From: Tubulinosema ratisbonensis
Lineage: Eukaryota > Microsporidia > Tubulinosematidae
Direction of reading: 5' to 3'
Assembly (NCBI GenBank): GCA_004000155.1
Contig: RCSS01000793.1
Location: 4,333 to 19,086 of the forward strand
Length of the DNA: 14,754 bases
The notes beneath the pieces are model-generated. The model was given only the letters and a program-made list of their open reading frames with translations, did not search any database and was not told the origin of the DNA. The translations under genes and the position numbers were made by a program. Below, piece after piece: positions 7,842 through 14,754 of this stretch (the stretch's first letter is position 1; the number at the start of each line of letters is the position of its first letter).

Positions 7842-8041
7842 TTTGATCAATTAAAAATAAAATTTGACTGCTAAAAAATATAATATAGTTTTTATATTAA
7901 ACATACTTAGAAAATACAAATAATTACTTAGTTAAAGTCTAAGTTTAGTTGAATTCTAAAATTATTAAAAAAGATAATTTGAAAAAAGGATCTAAAATAA
8001 AACAGAAAGACAAATAATTTTTGATCAATTTAGAATAAAAT
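7842..8041. repeat. Imperfect direct repeat pair, about 178 bp apart
   Basis: Bases 7842-7863 and 8020-8041 both begin TTTGATCAATT and continue with the same A/T pattern, matching at 20 of 22 positions by hand comparison. Weaker similarity continues for some tens of bases (TTTTTAT...AAACATA in both). This could be the trace of an old tandem duplication. Low complexity limits confidence. Confidence 0.35.
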
Positions 8042-8478
8042 GTAAAATCACATAAAATTTTTATTCAAACATATCTATTATGAAAACAAAGTACAATTTA
8101 AGGAAATTTTAATGTAAAATGAAATATGATTTTATATTAAATAGTATTTATAATATATTGAAAATAAAATAAAATGTAGTAAATTGTATTCTATAAATTT
8201 TTTATAAATAAACAGATATAATAAATTTTTGTCTCAAAAATATTTTAAGTTCAAATGACACGAATACTGAAATTTATTTTAATAAATTATTTTTTACAAT
8301 TCAAGATATATTTTCTAAAAAATATATTCTTATTTTCTATGATTATGACAATAGAATTAATTATAAAAATTTTGTTCATGTGATATAATCTTTTAAAAAA
8401 ATATAATCACCAAAAAAATTTATATATCAGTAAAAGATTCTAAGAACAATTAAAATTTTAATCAAAAAAAATAATACA

Positions 8479-8482
8479 ACCC
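8479..8482 (+). promoter_or_regulatory. ACCC motif directly abutting the start of the small membrane gene
   Basis: The sequence AATACAACCCATG puts ACCC immediately before the ATG at 8483 with no spacer. It is the same C run as at the ribosomal protein genes but closer. Its presence in an otherwise A/T-only region is one reason to believe the short ORF that follows. Confidence 0.5.
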
Positions 8483-8722
8483 ATGTTAGTTTATTTTTTA
8501 CTTAACCTGTGTAATTTGAATAATACTGATACAGATACAATTTCTTATGTTTATAGCTGGTCTATTGACGATTTTTGTGGGTGTCAAAAAACTGTAAAGG
8601 AAGAATCTTATTTCTGGTATGTGTTTGGAGGGTGTACTTTGTTATTAGTGTTTTTCTTTTCAGCTATCGTTTTTGTTTTTAAAAGAAGAAATTCACGTGG
8701 AAAATATCAAAGTCTTGTTTAA
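8483..8722 (+). CDS. Small single-pass membrane protein, 79 aa, unrecognised
   Basis: The frame encodes a short hydrophobic N-terminus (MLVYFLLNLC, possible signal sequence), a small polar segment with a glycosylation sequon at N13 and a CGC pair at 32-34, a strong transmembrane helix at about 43-66 (YFWYVFGGCTLLLVFFFSAIVF and onward), and a basic tail KRRNSRGKYQSLV. The positive charges after the helix place that tail in the cytoplasm. The tail contains YQSL, which fits the YxxΦ sorting-signal pattern. The non-random charge layout, the varied amino acids compared with surrounding translations, and ACCC at the ATG argue for a real gene. No family is recognised. It would be a secretory-pathway or plasma-membrane protein; alternatively a chance ORF in AT-rich DNA. 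Confidence 0.62.
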   Translation: MLVYFLLNLCNLNNTDTDTISYVYSWSIDDFCGCQKTVKEESYFWYVFGGCTLLLVFFFSAIVFVFKRRNSRGKYQSLV

Positions 8723-9625
8723 GTAATTAAAGAAATTTTTAATTAGCTAATATGTAAGTTATAAGCTTTATAAAATTAAAATTTTTATCTAAAAAATAAT
8801 ACAAAAACCTAAATTTATTTTTAAATTTAAAGTTTTGAATAAAAAGTACATTTATCTTTAATTTTTTTATATAAATATTACTAGTTTAAATATCATTGTT
8901 TTTAAAATAATTATAAAACTTAACTATAAAGTTTATTTTTTAAAATTTATTAATTTTTTTGTTGTCTAGGGATAAAAAATTCATACGAATATATTTTCGC
9001 TATACTTTTTATTTAAGAATATTATAAAATTTATTAATCAGTTTCAAACATTCTGAAAAATTAATTGAATTAGATTCGTATATAAAAAATTCAATAAAGA
9101 GCGTCTAATATATTGCTTTGAAATCTGCAAATAAAAAAGAAATCAAGTGCGTTATGTAAAATATTGATGTATATCGATGTTTATACTAGTTTAATTATTA
9201 TTGTAAAAACAAAACCATTTCGGAAGTGTAAAATTTCATTAAGACTTAAAAAATTCGTTATCCGCTTTTTTAAAATTAGAAATGACTTTCGTTATTCGTA
9301 TTACTATAATAAAAAATTTCAGATTTTTCTTTGTAGATATGCAAAAATTAGAAACGTAAGAATGTTTTTATGTTTTTATCTTGACTTTTGAACAAAAAAA
9401 AGTTTGGTCTTGTTATCTTGAAAATTTTAAAATAAAGAAATAAATAACAGAAAAGTTAACTAAAGATTTTATGATTATTTAGCAAAACAAAGGTAAAATA
9501 AATTATAAAAATATTCTTACATAAAAAAACAAAAAATCATTATAAAAACTCTTTTTTTAGGTTATAAGATATTTTTCAAAAAATAATTCTATATATAATT
9601 AAATTTTTATGGTTTAAATTCACTT

Positions 9626-9649
9626 AAAAAACTATATTTGTAGTTTTTT
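9626..9649. repeat. Perfect 9-bp hairpin ending in a T run
   Basis: AAAAAACTA (9626-9634) and its exact complement TAGTTTTTT (9641-9649) flank the six-base loop TATTTG. A stem with a poly-T arm resembles a terminator, but no adjacent plus-strand gene needs one; the nearest is 0.9 kb upstream. The role is unknown. Confidence 0.5.
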
Positions 9650-9796
9650 TATATATTATCAAAAGAATTAAAAATTAGATTTTTATGGATAAAAAAACAA
9701 TATTACAGATTGATTCTCTATTTATATGTAATTTTTGTTATTGTTAAAATTTAAATTTGTACTGCTTTTATTTATTACAACAATTTCGCAGTAAAA

Positions 9797-9861
9797 TTTA
9801 TTCAAAGTTAATTATCTCAGTTTTTAGTGTTGAAAATACTATTTTAACACTTTGAACAAAT
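9797..9861. repeat. Nested inverted repeat (foldback)
   Basis: The inner hairpin is AGTGTT-G-AAAAT (9826-9837), loop ACT, then ATTTT-AACACT (9841-9851). An outer pair, TTCAAAG at 9801-9807 with CTTTGAA at 9850-9856, extends symmetry outward, with TTTATT and AAATAAA beyond. The outer and inner arms overlap by two bases on the right, so they are alternative rather than simultaneous pairings. It could be a foldback element remnant or a structured RNA 3' region. It lies downstream of the secreted orphan's 3' end. Confidence 0.45.
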
Positions 9862-10139
9862 AAAAAAGTAATTATAAAAAATCGTCAGAAAATACAAGTA
9901 AATTTAAATGATGTGTGCTTAAAAATATCTTATTGTTAGATCAAAATATTTGTAATAATAAAACGTTGATTTCTAGACTTATTTTTCGTCAATTAAGTAT
10001 TTATTATCCTTGATGTATAATACATTAATATTTTGTAGCTAATTATTATTTTTTTGGTGATAATAAATTTTATTTTAAATGATATCTTTATTTATCCATA
10101 TTTATATTATTTTTATAGAAAACAATTCAGACAATTTTT

Positions 10140-11726
10140 TTAATAAAATTTTAAATCAAATGAGTTTCTTGAATCAAAAATGAAACTCAAACAAAAAAAG
10201 GAATGTCGTTTGAATCCAAGTAAATGTTTTCTAGAATTAGAAAAATTTTTTTTGAAATATAATTGTGTAAAATTTTTTACCAAAATATCATATCCTTCTT
10301 TAATACTGTAATATCTCAAATTTAACTCTTTAAACATTAACATTGCATTTTTAATAGAAAGAGTTGAATATAAAACCTTTTTATCACAATTAGTTAATAA
10401 ATCAATAATTTTTTCCTGGGTAATAGAATCTCTGTAATTTTTAAATCCTTTTTGTGTATAAGATAATAAAATTATAAATAAAACCCTGTTAAAAAAATCT
10501 AATGAACCATCATCGATTATACTAATGATATTTAATATAGCTTCTGCGGACGGGATGTCATTTGAAGCATATTTTAGTTGACGGGAGATGATTTTGAAGA
10601 AAAAATTTATAGGTTCTTTTACTTTGAAAAATGGCTTAGAATAAATAGGATTTTGTATTTCAGTATCGGGATTAACTTGTTGTATATTATTTTGTTTTTT
10701 AGTATTCTTATTAAAATGTTCTTTTGACGATTTATTCCCATTTGATTGTTGTTCTGCCTTATTTCTTACGCATTGTGATGAAATACTACTAATTTTCAAG
10801 CAACCGTTTTTTATACGCTTTTTTGGAACAGAATGTAAGTCAATTTGTTTTGGATTAATTCGTAGTGGGGAAAGTTTATCTATTCTCTCTACCAAATCAC
10901 TCGTTTCTTGGGAATCAAGACTTATCCCATGATTACAAAATTTATCGTCTGTTGTTGAATATTTGTAATTTTCTCTACCTAAATTAGAAGCAATATGAGG
11001 CGAATCAATAGTAGTCATTATATAAGATGGTGATAACAACTGTGTTTTTGGAGTTTGTAAACCACTTTGAAAGTAAGTAGATTGATTTCTTTTAAAGTTT
11101 TTATTACATTCTTTAGGTGGTTTATCATCGTATTTTAAATTTGCGCTGCCTCTTGGAAGAAATTCTTCTGCATAAACATTTAAAGTTGTTTGATTTTTTT
11201 CTAATTCTTGACTAAACAATGCTTTTTGTAATGCGACGTTTTCTTTATCGTCTGTGTGTAATTCAGGCTTATGAACGTAAGTATGACATATATCCTGTGA
11301 CAAGATTTTTTCAGTTGTATCTTTAGAACCCAAATCTTCAGAAGTGGTATAAGTTGATTCAGATTTTTTTGGAGTTGTATTTGTCAAATACTGCAAATTT
11401 CTTGAAGATTTTCTTTGATATAATCGAGGTTTTGAACCATTTACTGTCTCATTTAATTCATCAAAAGATGGGATTTGCTGTTTATCATGTTGAATTAGAT
11501 CGTTATTTAAATTTATCGAGAACGGATAGTAAGCTGGAATAAATGATTGGTGGTCTTGTGATTCTTTTTGATTAAATTGGGTTACTTGTTGAGAATATAC
11601 TAGTCTCTCTGATAAAGTTGTGCCTAAACCTTCATGATAACCTACTAGTTCATTATTACAATCATAACTGTTTTTTACAAAAGTAAAGGTTAAAAAAACA
11701 AAACAGGTAAGAGTTAAAAAATTCAT
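10140..11726 (-). CDS. Secreted orphan protein, 528 aa, candidate host-interaction factor
   Basis: The N-terminus MNFLTLTCFVFLTFTFVKNS is a typical signal peptide with cleavage likely near residue 20. Residues about 21-365 are polar, rich in S, T, N, Q, K and D, and read as disordered. They carry several SP/TP sites (TPK near 118 and 225, SP near 232, 242 and 286), seven N-glycosylation sequons counting the whole protein (N92, 96, 116, 178, 214, 331, 494), and a PKKRIK string at 301-306 that resembles a classical nuclear localisation signal. Residues about 370-490 are compact and helical (NFFFKIISRQLKYA, then AILNIISIIDDG and FFNRVLFIILLSYT), looking like a folded domain. The extreme C-terminus is basic and hydrophobic. 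I recognise no family. It stands alone between two gene-poor stretches. ACCC lies nine bases before the ATG. Secretion is well supported; a host target and nuclear entry are inference. Confidence 0.85.
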   Translation of the reverse strand: MNFLTLTCFVFLTFTFVKNSYDCNNELVGYHEGLGTTLSERLVYSQQVTQFNQKESQDHQSFIPAYYPFSINLNNDLIQHDKQQIPSFDELNETVNGSKPRLYQRKSSRNLQYLTNTTPKKSESTYTTSEDLGSKDTTEKILSQDICHTYVHKPELHTDDKENVALQKALFSQELEKNQTTLNVYAEEFLPRGSANLKYDDKPPKECNKNFKRNQSTYFQSGLQTPKTQLLSPSYIMTTIDSPHIASNLGRENYKYSTTDDKFCNHGISLDSQETSDLVERIDKLSPLRINPKQIDLHSVPKKRIKNGCLKISSISSQCVRNKAEQQSNGNKSSKEHFNKNTKKQNNIQQVNPDTEIQNPIYSKPFFKVKEPINFFFKIISRQLKYASNDIPSAEAILNIISIIDDGSLDFFNRVLFIILLSYTQKGFKNYRDSITQEKIIDLLTNCDKKVLYSTLSIKNAMLMFKELNLRYYSIKEGYDILVKNFTQLYFKKNFSNSRKHLLGFKRHSFFCLSFIFDSRNSFDLKFY

Positions 11727-11735
11727 AATTTTTGA

Positions 11736-11739
11736 GGGT
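11736..11739 (-). promoter_or_regulatory. ACCC start-proximal motif of the secreted orphan
   Basis: The minus strand reads TCTACCCTCAAAAATTATG. The ACCCTCAA core is the same as at eL19, but the spacer to ATG is nine bases instead of four. It supports the start at 11726 and suggests the gene uses the same start-site machinery as the ribosomal protein genes. Confidence 0.6.
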
Positions 11740-13785
11740 AGAATATTTTTTTATGAATAATTAAATGTTAAAAATTTTATTAATAATTTTTCTGTTTTAC
11801 CTAAAAAAGTAAATTAATGGTGTCGATCTCGCAAATTTAAAACTTAATTCAGAGTTTTTAAATATTGATATATGCTATTATTTAAAAAATTCAATATAGA
11901 TATTATGAATTTTAGTTGAATTGTTTTGATGAATTTAAATAGAAGTAAATTGAAATTATGTTGGCAAAGAGTTATATAAGAATAGAACTTGATTTATTGT
12001 CTAAAAATGTTTTTTTTACCGTTTTTTGATTAGTTTTTTTACAAAAAAAATAATAGAAAACTTAAAATATCCTCATGTGTTGATTAAATTTAAATATTAA
12101 ATAAAATTTGATAAATATTGTTTAAAATATTAAATTATTGAATTACACAATTGAAGTCTATTAAAAAAATCATATAATAAGATCATTTTTCAAAGAATTT
12201 AGATAAGAAAAGTGAAAACTTATATCATTTTGTTAATTTTTTTAATGTCGTAAATTTTCCTAAGTATAAAAAGTAATTAATGTTACTCAAATCTAAATAA
12301 AAAAAATAATTATTATTTTATTTAATGACTATTTGGTGTTCATAAAAAAATTCTATCAAAATGACATCAACATCCGAGATTTCAACACGAATTCGTTTTT
12401 AATATACAAACAAAAAAGTAGCAGTAGATAGTCCCTTTTGATCCTTTCCATAATGTAAAATATTTATTTACGAGCATAACTTTTTTTAATATGATATCTT
12501 TTATTTTTTAGTAAAATAGTCTTTTTAATTACATAAAGCTTATTTATTTTTCAATTTTTAGTAAATTGCATTCTTTATCCATTTTATTTTGTTATCGGAA
12601 TAAAATGATCAAGATTTTCTGAATAATATTGCCATCATGTTAAGAGTGAAAAAATATTTTTTTAACTTTTTTTGAAACATTTCTTATCATAATTAAAATT
12701 CATTAATTAATACAAAAAAAATTTAGATAATTTTTGATATAAAAGTAAAACATGTCGCTTTTTAAAAAAATTTTATCATGTTTATAATTTATATAGGATC
12801 TTTGTATTGTATAATAATATAAGAAATTGATAATTCTATCAAATTACTCATTACAATAAAAAAGCAAAATAAATTTAATGATAGAGGAATACATGCATCC
12901 CATCTTTAGTCGAAAAAAGAAGTATTTTTCTAAACTTAAAATTATCTTTATGTCACATATTTTTTCGAAATTAAACCTTTCTAACTAAAAGAATTAAAAT
13001 CTTATGTTTATTCATACACATTTCATTCATAGCTCTTTTTAAACTCTTTAGTTAAAAAAGATTTACGAGTTTAATTTTGAACTCATTATTAATATTTGTG
13101 TGATTTGATTTTTTTTAGCAAAAACTTTTAATAAATAATACAATGGTACACAAAAATCTTGTTAATAGTGATTTTACTTTCTGTCTTGTAGTGTCGTCCA
13201 TCCAATCAATTTTTTTACTTTACATTAATTGTTTATCGGTTGAAATAAGAACATTTCTTTGCGTAAAAAAGATTAATTTTCTAGTTTTTTTAGACCACTA
13301 AGGTTATCTTCACAAGTGCAGTTCTGTTAATTATAATTAATAAACACGTTTGTTTGGTAATAAAATAAAATTTTTTAACTTATAGTAAATTCAAAACTAT
13401 ACAGTACTACTAAAATAACAACCTTCTTTAATTTCTAAAAACATGTATTCACTGTTTATGGTTTATTTGAAGTTGCAAATATGTATTTTTAGATAATTTA
13501 AATTTCTTTTTGCGATTGAGATTCTCTTAAACTACATTAAAAAATTCTCTCATTTAAATTTAAACTATCCCTCTTATCACTTCTTAACATACCTGTTTAC
13601 ATTTACAATTTGAGGAAGCTTTATTTTGTTGTTGCTTGTTACGAATAATTATTTATGTAATTTATTTAGTATAAATTATAAAAAATTTTTATCCTATAAT
13701 GAACAATATAAAAACGTTAGGGAAGAAAGAACCTTCAATAAATGTTATTCAAAGAATCCTTATCTTTTTTAACTACCAGGGATAA

Positions 13786-13805
13786 GTTCTTCAACAAGGA
13801 AGAAC
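13786..13805. repeat. Perfect 7-bp hairpin, GTTCTTC/GAAGAAC
   Basis: GTTCTTC (13786-13792), loop AACAAG, GAAGAAC (13799-13805). It contains more G/C than most local palindromes and lies within a 44-codon frame at 13742-13876. Meaning is unknown. Confidence 0.4.
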
Positions 13806-14013
13806 ACTGCTATTTGAATTTAACAAGATTAAACTTCACTTCTACTTTTGAAAAACTTCGAAATTGCAAGAATTAACTTTTAAAAGCCTCTTTCAATTAA
13901 AACCTTCTCTGTAAAATCCTTGATAAAATAAGATATTTTTTTCTTTCGTTATACTTTGTTCTTTTATATTATACAACTTCAAAGATCTAATTTAATGCAA
14001 ATAGTCACTTAAT

Positions 14014-14178
14014 TACAGTTTGTGCAATAAAAAATGCAACTTCTTGTAAAAAGGCAGGTTATTTATATGATCTGCAAAAAATTTTTTTAAGATGCAGTTG
14101 GAAAAAAATTTATGTCTTTTTCAGATTTAAATTAACGTTTTTTTATTTCTTTATGCCGATATAGTCCAACTTCTTATA
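14014..14178. repeat. Possible left end of the Tc1-like element
   Basis: TACAGTTTGTGCAATAAAAA at 14014-14033 has the TA-CAGT form common at Tc1/mariner ends, where TA is the duplicated target. Inside it, GCAACTTCTTGTA (14036-14048) recurs as CCAACTTCTTATA (14166-14178), with 11 of 13 matches. A shorter TGCAACTT is at 14291. Such internal repeats fit inverted-repeat/direct-repeat type Tc1 ends. The other end lies outside the window, so this boundary is a guess. Confidence 0.25.
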
Positions 14179-14289
14179 TTACTTTATAATTTTTGTGTAA
14201 AAAAAACACAACTCATTAGAAAGAAATCGAAACTTATAATAACCCGTCAAATTAACCTTCTAAAGATAAAAAAACGCTACTCTCTTGTT

Positions 14290-14754
14290 ATGCAACTTAC
14301 AAACACCAAAAAAGTTAAAATTTTGACAATAAAAAAAGTTAGATTTTCAAACATAAAAATTTCTTCAATAATCGGATGTCACATTTCAACAATGGTTAGA
14401 TTTTAAAAGGATATAAAAAATTATGCAGTTTAGAGTACTTGTGCGAAAATGGCAGACATAAAAAAATTTCGCCTGTAATTGTATTAAAAATTCTGGACTG
14501 AAACGAAAAAATGCTTAAAGAATCCTTAAGAAAAAAGGCAAAGGCATTGAAAAAGAAAATTGGGTTAACTTGCTCCTAATACAATTAGAAGAGTTTTAAA
14601 TGAAAAGAATTTATTTGCATTTAATCAATTAGAAAGATTTTATTAAAGGCTGTTTATATTTAAAATAGACTTGAATTTGCTAGGTTTGTTTTAAAAATAA
14701 AAATATAGACGTAAAAGGGATCATATTTTTAGATGAGAGTAAATTAACCTTTTT
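14290..14754 (+). pseudogene. Decayed Tc1/mariner (IS630 superfamily) transposase, 5' part, cut by window edge
   Basis: Fragments in different frames follow the order of a Tc1 transposase. From ATG 14290, frame 1 gives an N-terminal helix-turn-helix with VRFSNIKISSIIGCHISTMV, ending at TAA 14404. Frame 3 from about 14430 gives the GR-x-K-x-[IL]-S linker (ENGRHKKISPVIVLKIL), ending at TGA 14499. Frame 1 again from 14572 gives the second helix-turn-helix with NTIRRVLNEKNLFAFNQ, ending at TAA 14644. Frame 2 from 14711 gives VKGIIFLDESKLTF, matching the [VI]-[IV]-F-x-DES block that holds the second catalytic aspartate (codon 14732-14734). At least three frame changes and several stops mean it cannot make active enzyme. 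The catalytic-domain remainder, including the third acidic residue, lies beyond the right edge. It is a cut-and-paste DNA transposon relic. Confidence 0.82.

Larger units (their letters stand above)
7481..8482. other. AT-rich intergenic stretch upstream of uS13 and the small membrane gene
   Basis: About 1 kb with stops in every frame and no recognised RNA gene. It separates the divergent uS13 and small membrane-protein genes. The only internal structure I could support is an imperfect direct repeat of about 22 bp at 7842 and 8020, listed separately. Confidence 0.6.
8723..10139. other. AT-rich intergenic stretch with inverted repeats
   Basis: About 1.4 kb between the small membrane gene and the 3' end of the secreted orphan. 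A 75-codon frame at 9164-9391 has low-complexity K/F/Y/R/I content and no start motif, so I do not call it. A few CG-containing strings (TACGAATATATTTTCG near 8982, GCGTC near 9100, ATTCGTTATCCGC near 9253) hint at a slightly different composition at 8980-9310, possibly an old decayed sequence. Two clear hairpins are listed separately at 9626-9649 and 9797-9861. Confidence 0.55.
11727..14289. other. Long gene-poor stretch flanking transposon debris
   Basis: About 2.6 kb without a gene I can support. Base composition is a little less extreme and shows fewer long A/T runs toward the right (12900-14289), as expected of decayed inserted DNA. Short frames occur at 12878-12988 (36 aa), 13143-13301 (52 aa, hydrophobic centre) and 13742-13876 (44 aa, varied composition), all on the plus strand. 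None has an ACCC motif or recognisable domain. A 7-bp hairpin, GTTCTTC/GAAGAAC, lies at 13786-13805. No tRNA, rRNA or CRISPR-like array was seen. Confidence 0.55.

Noticed and set aside
9164..9391. 75-codon frame on the plus strand
   Set aside because: Composition is nearly all K, R, F, Y, I and N, as AT-rich noncoding DNA translates. There is no ACCC motif, domain or membrane layout.
12878..12988. 36-codon frame beginning MIEEYMHPIF
   Set aside because: Looked briefly like a transposase fragment, but no catalytic or DNA-binding motif could be matched.
13143..13301. 52-codon frame with a hydrophobic centre
   Set aside because: Length is within chance for this composition and there is no start motif or recognisable family, so it is mentioned only as part of the gene-poor stretch.
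13742..13876. 44-codon frame with varied amino-acid content
   Set aside because: Short, preceded directly by a stop, no domain, no ACCC motif. It could be a fragment of decayed inserted DNA but cannot be assigned.
1..14754. CRISPR arrays, tRNA or rRNA genes, bacterial-type operon signals
   Set aside because: No regularly spaced repeats, no tRNA B-box (GGTTCGA-type) on either strand, no rRNA segments. The ribosomal proteins are of eukaryotic type.

Overview
The window looks like a microsporidian nuclear contig. It is extremely AT-rich (roughly four fifths A+T by eye). Its intact genes are intronless and slightly short for their families, and several coding regions carry an ACCC motif a few bases before the start codon. 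CCC/GGG-like motifs in that position have been described as microsporidian translation/transcription-start signals. Long gene-poor, AT-rich stretches and a decayed transposon suggest one of the expanded microsporidian genomes, such as an Edhazardia-like type, rather than the most compact ones. The species cannot be fixed from sequence alone.

Layout. (1) 3-335: the 3' end of an unrecognised gene cut by the left edge. (2) 336-2353: about 2 kb with no convincing gene, holding an unusual GC-rich island near 990-1030 and a weak U6-snRNA-like string near 1582-1613. (3) 2354-7480: a compact housekeeping block. It holds a CCCH+RING protein of the Cwc24/RNF113 splicing family (+), ribosomal protein eL18 (+), eL19 (-), an orphan coiled-coil protein (+), a short exocyst Sec8-like protein (-) and ribosomal protein uS13 (-). 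(4) 7481-10139: 2.6 kb of AT-rich DNA holding one credible small gene, a 79-residue single-pass membrane protein at 8483-8722, plus several inverted repeats. (5) 10140-11726 (-): a 528-residue orphan with a signal peptide, a long disordered polar region and a helical C-terminal region. (6) 11727-14289: gene-free DNA. (7) 14290-14754: the decayed 5' part of a Tc1/mariner transposase, running off the right edge.

How the genes fit together. The central block is ordinary cell machinery: ribosome (eL18, eL19, uS13), splicing (Cwc24-like) and exocytosis (Sec8-like). Intergenic gaps there are 37-334 bp, mostly under 170. The three ribosomal protein genes share an ACCC motif with exactly 4 nt before ATG. 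The two secretory-pathway orphans, the 79-aa membrane protein and the 528-aa secreted protein, sit in the sparse, repeat-bearing part beside transposon debris. That is a plausible setting for lineage-specific host-interaction genes. No complete undescribed system is proven here. The secreted orphan, the small membrane protein and the ACCC spacing rule are the most worthwhile leads.
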